64,000 nucleotides of DNA. Source: Flavobacterium sp. TR2. Lineage in GTDB: Bacteria; Bacteroidota; Bacteroidia; Flavobacteriales; Flavobacteriaceae. The notes under the pieces were generated by a model. The model saw only the letters and a list, made by a program, of their open reading frames with translations. It was not told the origin of the DNA and searched no databases. The DNA lies in assembly GCF_025252405.1 (NCBI RefSeq), contig NZ_CP104307.1:3038001-3102000 (forward strand). The letters run 5' to 3'. Position 1 is the first letter of the stretch, and every line of letters starts with the position of its first letter. Position numbers and translations under genes: made by a program. Below, one piece after another: positions 1 to 8,542 of the stretch.

Positions 1-2
1 AA

Positions 3-350
3 AAAGCACATTTTTATAAAAGAGAGCGCTGGTGCAGCAATTGTAAACGATACAAAATTCATTATGTATTTAATGAGTCTTGGAGATATGTGCTTCGTGT
101 TAGCCCTTATATGATAACGCATACAAAAATGGTTGATACAGATTTAGAAAGTGAAATTCAGCTTCTTGAAAATTATATTGTTGATCACAATCTTAGAGAT
201 AAAACAAATAGATTAATACATGGCAGTTCTCGTAAATGGAGTTACTATGAAAAAGAAAATCCAAAAGAGACAAGTCCAATTAAAAACATAAGTCTAAACA
301 TCTTGTATCAGCAATATTTAGACGATAATGATATAAATCATGGGAAATAA
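3..350 (+). CDS. C-terminal part of an unknown protein with one CxxC pair (5' end outside window)
   Basis: The open frame enters from the left edge and ends at the TGA inside ATGGGAAATAA, so its last codons overlap the rtcB start by 11 nt. The visible part is about 115 residues. It carries a WCSNCK motif, a possible half zinc site, in the first 15 residues, followed by a charged, mostly helical stretch. I do not recognise the family. The overlap suggests translational coupling with rtcB, so it may belong to the same RNA-repair operon. A second frame is open over the first 110 bases but then stops, and it fits the downstream overlap less well. An internal ATG at 90 exists, but the frame is open upstream of it. 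Confidence 0.55.
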   Translation, partial: KAHFYKRERWCSNCKRYKIHYVFNESWRYVLRVSPYMITHTKMVDTDLESEIQLLENYIVDHNLRDKTNRLIHGSSRKWSYYEKENPKETSPIKNISLNILYQQYLDDNDINHGK

Positions 351-1731
351 ATTATCTGGAAAAGACCTGATGAAATTAGGTTTTCCAAAAAACAATTCAA
401 TAAACATTGCCTTAGGGCAGATAAACAGATATAGAAAAAGAGAAAAAAAAGAATCTATTCTAACAGAAGCTAAAGACGTGTTGTTAAATCCTGAAAAGTA
501 CGAAGGAAATGGCACTTGGGGAAAAGTTGCCGAAGGTTTGATTAAACCCGTTCAGGTAAGAATGCATCAGCTGAAAAATACCAGAGCGCCTTTTAAAATT
601 TTTGGCGAAAATGAAATTGATGAGCAGGCAAAATTTCAATTGTTCGATTCTTTGAAACTGCCAATTTCAGTTGCAGGAGCTTTAATGCCAGATGCGCATT
701 CGGGATATGGACTTCCGATAGGCGGGGTTTTAGCGACTGACAATGCCGTTATTCCGTATGGAGTTGGTGTTGATATTGGGTGCCGAATGAGCCTTTCAAT
801 TTTTGACTTGCCAGCTTCTCATTTCAAAGGAAGAGAACATCAATTAGAAGCGATTTTAAGAGATAATACCAAGTTTGGAATGTATGAAACGCATACCTCA
901 AGAGCAGATCATGATGTGTTTTATAAAAGTGAATTTCAGGATATTCCATTATTAAAAAATCTTCTTCCTAAAGCCTATAAACAATTAGGAACTTCTGGAG
1001 GAGGAAACCATTTTGTAGAATTTGGAATTGCTAAAATTGAAAATCCTGAAAACGAATGGAAGCTGGAAAAAGGAGAATATTTTGCTGTTCTTTCGCATAG
1101 CGGTTCTCGTGGTTTAGGAGCCAATATTGCGAAGCATTATACTTATTTGGCGACAAAACAATGTCCGCTGCCTAAAAATGTGCAGCATTTGGCCTGGCTA
1201 GATCTGAATACGCACGATGGTCAGGAATATTGGCTGGCTATGAATCTGGCGGGTGAATATGCAAAAGCCTGCCATGACGATATTCATAGACGAATTGCCA
1301 AAGCGATCGGGAAAAGAGTAGTCGTGACGATTGAAAATCATCATAATTTTGCATGGAAAGAAATTGTAAACGGTCAGGAATGTATTGTGCACAGAAAAGG
1401 AGCAACTCCTGCGGGAGAGGGGCAATTGGGAATTATCCCAGGTTCGATGACTGCGCCAGGTTATATTGTTAAGGGCAAAGGAAATCCAGAGAGCTTAAAC
1501 TCAGCTTCGCATGGCGCTGGTCGTTTATTCTCAAGAGCTAAATGTAAAAGCAGTTTTACCCAAAGTCTGATTAACAAAGAGCTGAAGAAACATGATGTAA
1601 CTTTGATTGGCGGGAATATTGACGAAGCTCCAATGGCCTACAAAGACATTACAAAAGTAATGGCAAACCAAACAGATCTGGTGGAAGTTTTAGGAACTTT
1701 TACGCCAAAAATTGTTAGAATGGATCGCTAA
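340..1731 (+). CDS. rtcB: RNA-splicing ligase RtcB (PrfH-linked type)
   Basis: RtcB joins RNA ends with 2',3'-cyclic phosphate or 3'-phosphate to 5'-OH, using GTP and Mn2+. The 463-residue protein has the family motifs in order: GVGVDIGCRM (141-150, metal-binding Asp and Cys), GNH (222-224), HSGSRG (253-258), NHHNFAW (333-339), HRKGATPAGEG (351-361) and ASHGAGR (389-395). His391 in the last motif is the expected guanylylated residue. The gene overlaps the preceding frame and is followed within the same operon by a zinc-ribbon protein and prfH. That linkage marks it as the RtcB that repairs cleaved 16S rRNA after PrfH rescue; the function is inferred from the pair, and the enzyme call itself is firm. 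Confidence 0.96.
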   Translation: MGNKLSGKDLMKLGFPKNNSINIALGQINRYRKREKKESILTEAKDVLLNPEKYEGNGTWGKVAEGLIKPVQVRMHQLKNTRAPFKIFGENEIDEQAKFQLFDSLKLPISVAGALMPDAHSGYGLPIGGVLATDNAVIPYGVGVDIGCRMSLSIFDLPASHFKGREHQLEAILRDNTKFGMYETHTSRADHDVFYKSEFQDIPLLKNLLPKAYKQLGTSGGGNHFVEFGIAKIENPENEWKLEKGEYFAVLSHSGSRGLGANIAKHYTYLATKQCPLPKNVQHLAWLDLNTHDGQEYWLAMNLAGEYAKACHDDIHRRIAKAIGKRVVVTIENHHNFAWKEIVNGQECIVHRKGATPAGEGQLGIIPGSMTAPGYIVKGKGNPESLNSASHGAGRLFSRAKCKSSFTQSLINKELKKHDVTLIGGNIDEAPMAYKDITKVMANQTDLVEVLGTFTPKIVRMDR

Positions 1732-1744
1732 AAAAATAGAGAAT

Positions 1745-2350
1745 ATGGAAAGGTTGCAAGATGAAAATAAATGGTTAGGGAACTTCTATAATGAAATTTT
1801 TGTGCAATGTCCTAAATGTGAGTGCAAAGGAGTTTTGAAAGAAGTGCCTAGAAATTGTCAATGCGGAAAATGTACTGCAATGGCTTTTGAATGCAAAACG
1901 TGCTTTTATAAGATCAATGAACCAGTTTATCAATACAAAGCATACGGAAAACATTATTGCAGTAATTGTTTTGAAAAATTCGACTACGAATCCCAGATTT
2001 TTAAAGAGATTCCAGAAACATATCAGGTTAAATGTCCGCATTGCAGTTTTCAGGAAGAAATAAAGCCAGGAGTTTCTAGAATTAGAAAAGAAGCTAAAAA
2101 AAATGGTTTAATAAGAGAGCCTTGGCATAATCTTCTTCTTTGGTTTCAGAAAGAAGTCAAAGGAAATGTTTTTTGGGCTTATAATCAGGAACATATTATC
2201 TATTTGGAAAGATATATTAAAGCCGATTTAAGAGAAAGAAATAATAATGGAAGTGGTAACAGAACGATGGTTTCGAGGCTTCCAAAATTTATTAAAGAAG
2301 GGAAAAATAGAGAAAAGCTTCTTAAAATATTAGAAAAATGGAAAGAATAA
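1745..2350 (+). CDS. Multi-zinc-ribbon protein between rtcB and prfH
   Basis: This is a soluble protein of 201 residues with at least five Cys pairs in its first half (CPKC, CQCGKC, CKTC, CSNC, CPHC), which suggests two or three zinc ribbons. The second half has a [14 protein letters not shown] segment and ends in a basic, helical [18 protein letters not shown] tail. I know similar short proteins only as uncharacterised ones, sometimes labelled PriA-like or TFIIB-type. The ATG at 1745 is chosen; an in-frame TTG at 1712 would overlap rtcB. The 3' end overlaps the prfH start by 13 nt. The position suggests a role in sensing or binding damaged ribosomes or RNA, but this is inference. Confidence 0.85.
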   Translation: MERLQDENKWLGNFYNEIFVQCPKCECKGVLKEVPRNCQCGKCTAMAFECKTCFYKINEPVYQYKAYGKHYCSNCFEKFDYESQIFKEIPETYQVKCPHCSFQEEIKPGVSRIRKEAKKNGLIREPWHNLLLWFQKEVKGNVFWAYNQEHIIYLERYIKADLRERNNNGSGNRTMVSRLPKFIKEGKNREKLLKILEKWKE

Positions 2351-3027
2351 TTCAGATAACAGCGGGTCGCGGACCCGCAGAATGCACATGGGTTGTTGCC
2401 CAAGTGCTTAAAAAAGTTTTGGAAGAGGCTCAGGATCAAAAATTAGAAACTGTTTTGCTCCAAAGAGAACCGGGAACTGAAAACGGAACAATTGAAACAG
2501 CATCGATTGCTATAAAAGGAAAGAGTGTAGATCAGTTTGTGAAATCCTGGACAGGCACCATTCAATGGATTGGCCAGAGCCAGTTTAGGAAGATGCATAA
2601 ACGCAAAAACTGGTTTATAGGAATTTTTGAAATCGAACCGCAGCAAAATAGTTCAATTTCGGAAAATGATATTCAGTATCAGGCCATGCGAAGCTCTGGA
2701 GCGGGAGGACAGCATATAAATAAAGTAAGTTCGGCAATTCGGGCGACTCATATTCCTACTGGAATTGCGGTTGTTGCTATGGACAGCCGTTCGCAGCATC
2801 AAAACAAAAAACTGGCAACAGAAAGATTATTAAAAAAATTAGAAGAGGAAAAATTGATTCAGCTTAAAAATCATGTGGGAAAACAATGGGAAAATCAGCT
2901 TCATGTAGAGCGCGGAAATCCTGTGAGAATTTTCACAGGTAGCGATTTTAAAAAGAATAAAGTAGAGAAAAGCTACAAAGGGACTCGTCAGAAATTAAAA
3001 AGTGATTTACGAAATGAGCATAATTAA
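2338..3027 (+). CDS. prfH: Peptide chain release factor homologue PrfH
   Basis: PrfH is an RF-1/RF-2 relative without the stop-codon recognition domain. It releases peptides from ribosomes whose decoding centre has been cut by ribotoxins, after which RtcB can reseal the 16S rRNA. The 229-residue protein has the class-I signature [17 protein letters not shown] with GGQ at 123-125, followed by IPTGI and SRSQHQNK motifs and a basic tail. The N-terminal [16 protein letters not shown] stretch is typical of PrfH rather than of ArfB. Overlap with the zinc-ribbon gene and proximity to rtcB support joint expression. The assignment is strong on sequence and context. Confidence 0.95.
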   Translation: MERIIQITAGRGPAECTWVVAQVLKKVLEEAQDQKLETVLLQREPGTENGTIETASIAIKGKSVDQFVKSWTGTIQWIGQSQFRKMHKRKNWFIGIFEIEPQQNSSISENDIQYQAMRSSGAGGQHINKVSSAIRATHIPTGIAVVAMDSRSQHQNKKLATERLLKKLEEEKLIQLKNHVGKQWENQLHVERGNPVRIFTGSDFKKNKVEKSYKGTRQKLKSDLRNEHN

Positions 3028-3101
3028 AAACTTGGTCGAAAGAATAATGATAATGCGAGTTAAATGTGACCCAAAAAAAACAATAAATATCGACACCTAA
3101 A

Positions 3102-3635
3102 ATGAAAGCAACTGATAAATACCTTTTTCAAGCCTTGGATAATTATCCGTTTTGGTTGGAAGGAACAATAGAATCTTTAGATTATGCTTTTTCATATGAT
3201 GATAAAAACACGATGGTTTTGTGTTTGTACGGAAGAATTCAGGCAGAGCAATTAATGAATTATGAAGAAGCAAAAGCGTATTTCCAGCAAGCTTTAGCAA
3301 TTAATATTCATGCTCTTGAAGTATATCCGTATTATTTAAAAACACTGATTTTAAACGAAGATTATGAAGAAGCACAGAAATTAATTGACTTTGCTTTAAC
3401 GGTAAAAGGAATAAATAAATCGGAGATTTATGTGAAAAAAGCAATTCTTTTTGAAGCGCAAAATGAGTTTGAGGAGGCATTAAAAGAAATTAAAAATGCG
3501 AAACTTCATTCGCTGCAATTCAATTATGAATCTGATATTACGGATGTAGAGAAGAGAATTGAGAATAAAATTGATTTAATGAAAAAGAAGAAAGAGAAGA
3601 AATCTAAGAAAGGTTTTAAAAAGAAATCGAAATGA
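3102..3635 (+). CDS. Tetratricopeptide-repeat protein with Lys-rich tail
   Basis: A 177-residue soluble protein without a signal peptide. Residues from about 40 to 130 read as three TPR-like helix pairs, for example the NYEEAKAYFQQALAI and DYEEAQKLIDFAL units. The last 25 residues are almost all Lys with Ser and Gly, which could bind nucleic acid or acidic partners. It starts 75 nt after prfH with no clear promoter between them, so it could be read with that operon, but it may be independent. A strong hairpin terminator follows at once. The precise function is unknown. Confidence 0.85.
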   Translation: MKATDKYLFQALDNYPFWLEGTIESLDYAFSYDDKNTMVLCLYGRIQAEQLMNYEEAKAYFQQALAINIHALEVYPYYLKTLILNEDYEEAQKLIDFALTVKGINKSEIYVKKAILFEAQNEFEEALKEIKNAKLHSLQFNYESDITDVEKRIENKIDLMKKKKEKKSKKGFKKKSK

Positions 3636-3641
3636 TTTTAC

Positions 3642-3675
3642 AAAAAAAAACGATGCAATTTGCATCGTTTTTTTT
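3642..3675. terminator. Bidirectional hairpin terminator
   Basis: CGATGCA (3651-3657), a 3-nt loop, and TGCATCG (3661-3667), flanked by an A run on the left and a T run on the right. It lies between convergent genes and can serve both. Confidence 0.9.
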
Positions 3676-3728
3676 GTTTATAATGTTCCTGCAAGGTTTT
3701 TAAAACCTTGAAGGAATGAAATCGGAGT

Positions 3729-4475
3729 TTACTTCCAATGCAACTCTAAAGCAAAACAAGTTTTCTCGTCTTTTGTAATGCTAAATGTTGCTGTTGTATG
3801 ATCATCGTCTTCACTTTCGTGAATTACGACATTATCTTCAAGTGAAAGCTCTTTCATGAAATTCATTTCAAAGCTTTTTACTTCTTGTTTTATGATTCTT
3901 TTTGGATCGACATGATCAAGGCACCATTCCAAATATTTTACGTTATTTACGTGATTTACAATGTCTAAATCTGACAAATAAACTGTTTTCTCGAAAACGG
4001 CTTCCTTTTCGTGGTTGATATTTATCTTAGAAAAACCTTCTTCTGTCGCTCTTTTTTCTGGGAATAGTTCGAAATGCTCAAAAGGCAGTGCCAAAGCTTC
4101 TGGACGACGTGCTTTGGTATTAAAAACAGCCCAATAGGTTTCGCTTCCGACAATCTTTTTTCCGTTTACATACATTTCTAAGGCACGGACAGAACGCGAA
4201 TTTTCTAAACTGTTAATCCATGTTTTTACGGTGACAACATCTTGCCATTTTGGCAATGCAGTAATTTCAACACGCATTCGGCTCAAAACCCATGCTTGAT
4301 CAAATTCCTGCATATCAGAAAAGCTGATTCCGCCAACTTCAGAATGTGCAGCGGCGGTTAATTGTAAAAGGTTGCACAAATCGGTATATTTCAAGTAGCC
4401 GTTTGGCGTGCATTGTGTGAAGTTAATTTCCCAGTCTTTGCTTAAAACCGATGTGAAATTTGGAGATATTGGCAT
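3729..4475 (-). CDS. Acyl-ACP thioesterase (FatA/FatB-like, double hotdog)
   Basis: This enzyme hydrolyses acyl-ACP to release fatty acid in the cytoplasm. At 248 residues it has the length of bacterial two-hotdog thioesterases. The first hotdog contains the WVLSRMRVEI and RSVRALEMYV strands. The second has LSDLDIVNHVNNVKYLEW, the conserved Asp/Asn/His catalytic segment of this family. It ends convergently with the upstream TPR gene and lies 8 nt downstream of miaA on the same strand, so the two probably share a transcript. Confidence 0.92.
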   Translation of the reverse strand: MPISPNFTSVLSKDWEINFTQCTPNGYLKYTDLCNLLQLTAAAHSEVGGISFSDMQEFDQAWVLSRMRVEITALPKWQDVVTVKTWINSLENSRSVRALEMYVNGKKIVGSETYWAVFNTKARRPEALALPFEHFELFPEKRATEEGFSKININHEKEAVFEKTVYLSDLDIVNHVNNVKYLEWCLDHVDPKRIIKQEVKSFEMNFMKELSLEDNVVIHESEDDDHTTATFSITKDEKTCFALELHWK

Positions 4476-4483
4476 TGCTAATT

Positions 4484-5413
4484 TTAGATTTTAGATTTTA
4501 GATTTTCTTCGACGTAATGAATAATCTCATTTCTTTCGGTCGAATAATCAAACCATTTTGTGTTTTCGTTTCGTTTGAACCACGTTAATTGTCTTTTGGA
4601 AAATCTTCTCGTGTTCTTTTTGATTTCTTCTATTGCAAATGGCAAAGTGAAATCTCCGTCAAAATAACTAAATAATTCTCTATAACCCACGGTTTGAAGC
4701 GCATTTAACGCTTTGTTAGGATATAGTGCTTCGGCTTCTTTTAATAGTCCTTCATTCATCATAATGTCAACACGCTGGTTGATTCTGCTGTAAATGATTT
4801 CTCTGTCGGCATCTAAGCCAATTAGAATAGGAGTGAAGTTTCTGTTGTTTTTCTTTTGATTTAGAAACGAAGAATATGGTTTTTGAGAACCCATGCAAAC
4901 TTCTACAAAACGCATCATTCGCTGTGGGTTTTGCAGCGTTTGAGGATTCTCAGCTGTTATTTTTTGATAATATTCTGGATCTAAATTTTTCAGTTGTTCC
5001 TGAAGATATTCAATTCCGAGTTTTTCGTAGTTTAAATTTACTTCAGTACGAACTTCTGGATCTATTTCAGGAAATTCATCAAAGCCTTTTAAAATGGCAT
5101 CGACATACAAACCAGATCCGCCAATAAGAATTGCAAAATCATTGGTTTGAAACAGTTCATCGATTTTGGCTAAAGCTTCTTTTTCGTAATCGCCAACGGT
5201 GTAATTTTCAAAAATCGATTTATTTTGGATAAAATGATGTTTGGCGGCATTTAGTTCTTCTAAGCTAGGAACGGCGGTTCCGATGGTCATTTCTTTGAAA
5301 AATTGGCGACTGTCGCAAGAAACTATTTCGCATTTAAAATGTTGTGCCAAGGCAATGCTCAAGGCGGTTTTGCCTATAGCTGTGGGTCCGACAATGGTAA
5401 TTAGGTATTTCAT
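4484..5413 (-). CDS. miaA: tRNA dimethylallyltransferase MiaA
   Basis: MiaA transfers a dimethylallyl group from DMAPP to N6 of A37 in tRNAs reading UNN codons. The 309-residue protein has the P-loop GPTAIGKTALS at 9-19, the DSRQFF motif, the GGSGLYVDAIL segment and the C-terminal TRRFSKRQLTWFKR motif. The last codons are written in three copies of a 7-bp unit (TAAAATC on the coding strand), so a short tandem repeat has entered the C-terminus (LKSKI). A MiaE-like hydroxylase that may act later on the same nucleotide lies at 50.4 kb. Confidence 0.97.
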   Translation of the reverse strand: MKYLITIVGPTAIGKTALSIALAQHFKCEIVSCDSRQFFKEMTIGTAVPSLEELNAAKHHFIQNKSIFENYTVGDYEKEALAKIDELFQTNDFAILIGGSGLYVDAILKGFDEFPEIDPEVRTEVNLNYEKLGIEYLQEQLKNLDPEYYQKITAENPQTLQNPQRMMRFVEVCMGSQKPYSSFLNQKKNNRNFTPILIGLDADREIIYSRINQRVDIMMNEGLLKEAEALYPNKALNALQTVGYRELFSYFDGDFTLPFAIEEIKKNTRRFSKRQLTWFKRNENTKWFDYSTERNEIIHYVEENLKSKI

Positions 5414-5566
5414 ATTTTTTAGCCCAGATGGAAATGGAAACCCCGGACTTATATTTGTTGCATTTTTTTGGTATAAAAGAGCGACTGGAAGAAGCTTCTT
5501 TTATGCCTTAAAAAATTACAAATATAAGGAGGAGTTGGAATGTACAGCTGGATTGGCTTCTAAAAA

Positions 5567-6406
5567 TTAATTGTTTGGCAGTTGAGTTCCGCATTCATAG
5601 CAATATTTGGCGTTGTCAAAATGAACTTGCGACTGACATTTTTTACATATTTTTCTGCCGCTTACTGCATTGTTTTTTAAACTGCTTTTGGCAAATTCGG
5701 CAGTTACGATTCCGGTCGGAACGGCTATGATTCCGTAACCTAAAATCATTACAAATGCAGCAATAAATTGGCCTAAAGGAGTTTGTGGAGAAATGTCTCC
5801 ATAACCAACTGTGGTTAAGGTTACAATTGTCCAATAAATTCCCATTGGGATGCTGGTAAAACCTGATTCTCGTCCTTCAACCAAATACATTATGGTTCCT
5901 ATTATAACGGTGCTGATTAGGACAAAATAAATGAAAACCAGAATTTTTTCTTTACTGGCTTCAATGGCTTCCTTTAATTGTAATGATTGGTGGTTGATTT
6001 GCGGAATATGCAAAATTTTGAACAATCGAAGAAAACGCAAAGCTCTTATGATTGATAGAATGCTCGCGCTAGGAAAAAATATGGATAAATACATGGGCAG
6101 GACGGCGAGTAAATCGATAATTCCGTAAAAGCTGAAAATGTATTTAACAGGTTTTTGAATAGATATTATTCTTAAAATATATTCGACCGTAAAAAATACT
6201 GTAATAATCCATTCGCAGATTAATAATTGATCGTGGTATTTTGCGCTAATGCCTTCAACAGTATCCAACATTATGAGAAGAACGCTCAGCAAAATTAGCC
6301 CCAGCAATACTAAATCGAACATTCGTCCTAAAATGGTGTTGGTGCCATATAGAATGATTTTGACTTTTTCTCTAAAGATTTCGTATTGTGATTTTGTCTT
6401 TTTCAT
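5567..6406 (-). CDS. Voltage-gated-type potassium channel with zinc-ribbon tail
   Basis: A six-helix channel subunit. Residues 28-115 hold the first membrane helices; an S4-like helix with spaced basic residues (IIRALRFLRLFKILHI) is near 119-134; the pore carries the K+ selectivity filter TTVGYGD ending at 204, followed by the last helix. The cytoplasmic C-terminus is a CxxC...CxxC zinc ribbon (Cys 254, 257, 269, 272). The start is set at the ATG giving MKKTKSQYE; a TTG 18 bases upstream is possible but less likely. The ribbon tail is unusual for a potassium channel. Confidence 0.93.
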   Translation of the reverse strand: MKKTKSQYEIFREKVKIILYGTNTILGRMFDLVLLGLILLSVLLIMLDTVEGISAKYHDQLLICEWIITVFFTVEYILRIISIQKPVKYIFSFYGIIDLLAVLPMYLSIFFPSASILSIIRALRFLRLFKILHIPQINHQSLQLKEAIEASKEKILVFIYFVLISTVIIGTIMYLVEGRESGFTSIPMGIYWTIVTLTTVGYGDISPQTPLGQFIAAFVMILGYGIIAVPTGIVTAEFAKSSLKNNAVSGRKICKKCQSQVHFDNAKYCYECGTQLPNN

Positions 6407-6436
6407 ATCCTTAAAGATAATCAAAGTTTTGTTGTG

Positions 6437-7798
6437 TTAAAAATGAAGTATTTTTAATGATTTGCTTTTACGGATGTAGCTTTGAATTATGTTTTTTACA
6501 TCGCGGTTGTGGTCCATTGACACAAGGATATTTTTTAAGATATCGATATTGGTGATTTGATAATTAAGATCATAGTAAGCGTAACCTTTGTAGATTCCAT
6601 TTTCGATCAAAATGGCACTGCGTTCGTTTACATTTCTGCCTCTATCAATGAGAACCATGCTTTTGTTTTCAAAACTGTTTTCTGAGATGAATTGCTGTAC
6701 TCTTAAATTGTAAATTTCAGGCGTAACTTCGCCAATGCAAGCGCCGTCGCATTCTTTGATCGTATATTGAAAACACTCTTTTTTGGTCTGGTACAAACCG
6801 GTGAGTTTTTGGCACAAATGATATTTTGCAGTAAATCTGAAAAGGGCATTTTTGCCTTCTTGTAGCGAAGCAAAAGAGATGATTTCTTTTTTGCGTCCGT
6901 CGGCTTTCTCCAATTTTAGGATGATATAACCGTTTGAATCTTTTTCTGCATATAAAGCGACAGGAAATACCGTTTTTTTCTGCGAACGATTATGTCGCGG
7001 ACGATTTACTTTTATTTCCTGACTTTCTTTTAAGAGTGCAATCAGTTCGCTTCCAGTTTCGTCATACGTGATTGTAAAAACTTCTGCCTGAATTCTTTTG
7101 CTTTTGTTTGTTATTCCTGTAAAATGCTGATTGACTCTTTTTTTGATGTTTTGGCTTTTGCCGATATAAATTAAAGTGCCAGCTTCATTATAAATATAGT
7201 AAACGCCCGTTTTTGTTGGCATTTGATTTAAAATATCTAAGAATTTTGGAGAAATTCCTTTTTCTACTTCGAGTTTTATAAAATCTTTTACGATTGTTTT
7301 TTCGACATCTTTTTCCAAAAGCATTTTAAAAAGCTTTGTGGTTGCCATTGCGTCTCCGCTCGCGCGATGTCTGTCTGCCATAGGAATTCCGAGTGAGCGC
7401 ACTAGTTTTCCTAGACTGTATGAAGGCTGTTCTGGAATTAGTTTTTTTGCTAATTCTACTGTACAGAGTGTTTTGGCTTCAAAATCGTATCCTAAGCGAC
7501 GAAATTCTGTTCGAAGAATTCTATAGTCGAAAGAGGCATTATGCGCTACGATAACACAATCTTGAGTAATTTCTATAATTCGTTTAGCAACTTCATAGAA
7601 TTTTGGAGCAGAACGCAGCATAGCATTATTAATTCCAGTCAGTTTTACTACGAAAGGCTGAATCGGAATTTCTGGATTGACAAGGCTGATGAATTGGTCA
7701 ACTACTTCATGCCCATCAAATTTGTAGATAGCGATTTCGGTAATTCCCTCTTCATTAAATTGTCCCCCAGTGGTTTCTATGTCTAGTATTGCGTACAA
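6437..7798 (-). CDS. DnaQ-like exonuclease fused to GIY-YIG (UvrC/Cho-like) nuclease
   Basis: Residues 1-160 form a DEDDh 3'-5' exonuclease with DIETTG (D6, E8), HNASFDYR (D91) and HRASGDA (H144, D149). Residues 195-275 form a GIY-YIG domain with GVYYIY, YIGKS, Arg221 and Glu251 as likely catalytic residues. The remainder resembles the Cho/UvrC N-half, with a small Cys-containing segment (CQ, KKECFQYTIKECDGAC). The fusion is common in Bacteroidota and suggests DNA-damage incision plus end processing. The start codon is TTG: an upstream in-frame stop at 7808-7810 leaves no ATG, and the DIETTG motif is only six residues in. Confidence 0.92.
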   Translation of the reverse strand: MYAILDIETTGGQFNEEGITEIAIYKFDGHEVVDQFISLVNPEIPIQPFVVKLTGINNAMLRSAPKFYEVAKRIIEITQDCVIVAHNASFDYRILRTEFRRLGYDFEAKTLCTVELAKKLIPEQPSYSLGKLVRSLGIPMADRHRASGDAMATTKLFKMLLEKDVEKTIVKDFIKLEVEKGISPKFLDILNQMPTKTGVYYIYNEAGTLIYIGKSQNIKKRVNQHFTGITNKSKRIQAEVFTITYDETGSELIALLKESQEIKVNRPRHNRSQKKTVFPVALYAEKDSNGYIILKLEKADGRKKEIISFASLQEGKNALFRFTAKYHLCQKLTGLYQTKKECFQYTIKECDGACIGEVTPEIYNLRVQQFISENSFENKSMVLIDRGRNVNERSAILIENGIYKGYAYYDLNYQITNIDILKNILVSMDHNRDVKNIIQSYIRKSKSLKILHF

Positions 7799-7834
7799 AT
7801 TAAGTGCTCAGTGTTCAGTTTTTAGTATTAGGTT

Positions 7835-7864
7835 TGTAGAGACGTACTGCACTGCGTCTTTACA
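7835..7864. repeat. Palindromic GTAGAGACG...CGTCTTTAC element
   Basis: A 12-bp stem with two G-T pairs and a 6-nt loop lies between two genes on the same strand. It resembles the dispersed GTAGAGACG...CGTCTCTAC palindromes I know from Bacteroidota and cyanobacterial intergenic DNA. It has no T run, so it is not a classical terminator. Confidence 0.7.
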
Positions 7865-7871
7865 GCAGGCA

Positions 7872-8531
7872 TTAACGACCGCCAAAAATGCTGCTTCCAA
7901 TGCGAACCATTGTGCTTCCGCATTCTATTGCCAATTGATAATCTCCAGACATTCCCATTGATATCGTGTTCAGACTGCAGTTTTCTGTTTGCAGATCTTT
8001 TATCGAATCAAAAATGTTTTTTAAATGGGTAAATTCTTTTTTAATCTGGTTTTGGTCGTCGGTAAAAGTGGCCATTCCCATTAAACCTAAGATACGAATA
8101 TTTTTTAACTCTTTAAACTCCGCAGAAGTTAAAAGTTGATTTAATTCATTTTCGTCCAGACCAAATTTAGATTCTTCTTCGGCAATATAAATTTGAAGAA
8201 GACAATCTATTATTCTGTTATTTTTTAAAGCTTGTTTGTTAATTTCCTGCAATAATTTCAAACTGTCAACACCGTGAATTAAAGTCACATAAGGCGCCAT
8301 AAATTTGACTTTATTGGACTGAACATGACCAATCATATGCCATTGGATATCTTTTGGCATCTGTTCCCATTTTTCAGTCATTTCCTGAATTTTGTTTTCT
8401 CCGAAAATGCGCTGGCCTGCTTCGTAAGCCTGTATCAAATCTAAAACAGGCTTTGTTTTTGAAACGGCAACGAGCGTTACGTGTTCAGGTAAACCGGCTT
8501 TAATTGTATTTAAATTCGATTGAATCGACAT
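7872..8531 (-). CDS. YggS-family pyridoxal phosphate homeostasis protein
   Basis: A PLP-binding TIM-barrel protein that buffers cellular PLP. The 219-residue length is usual. The N-terminal VAVSKTKP motif gives the PLP lysine (Lys25). FGENKIQE, WHMIGHVQSNKV and the C-terminal LSMGMSGDYQLAIECG-like segment (here SMGMSGDYQLAIECGSTMVRIG) are all present. It is 11 nt downstream of the hydroxyacyl-CoA dehydrogenase gene on the same strand, so probably in one transcript. Confidence 0.95.
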   Translation of the reverse strand: MSIQSNLNTIKAGLPEHVTLVAVSKTKPVLDLIQAYEAGQRIFGENKIQEMTEKWEQMPKDIQWHMIGHVQSNKVKFMAPYVTLIHGVDSLKLLQEINKQALKNNRIIDCLLQIYIAEEESKFGLDENELNQLLTSAEFKELKNIRILGLMGMATFTDDQNQIKKEFTHLKNIFDSIKDLQTENCSLNTISMGMSGDYQLAIECGSTMVRIGSSIFGGR

Positions 8532-8542
8532 GGTATTTCTTT

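Noticed and set aside
1..114. A second frame open over the first 37 codons
   Set aside because: It stops at 112 while the other frame is open to 350 and overlaps the rtcB start in an operon-like manner.
5241..5570. A 109-codon plus-strand frame across the miaA start
   Set aside because: It is antisense to miaA over most of its length and continues into the non-coding gap.
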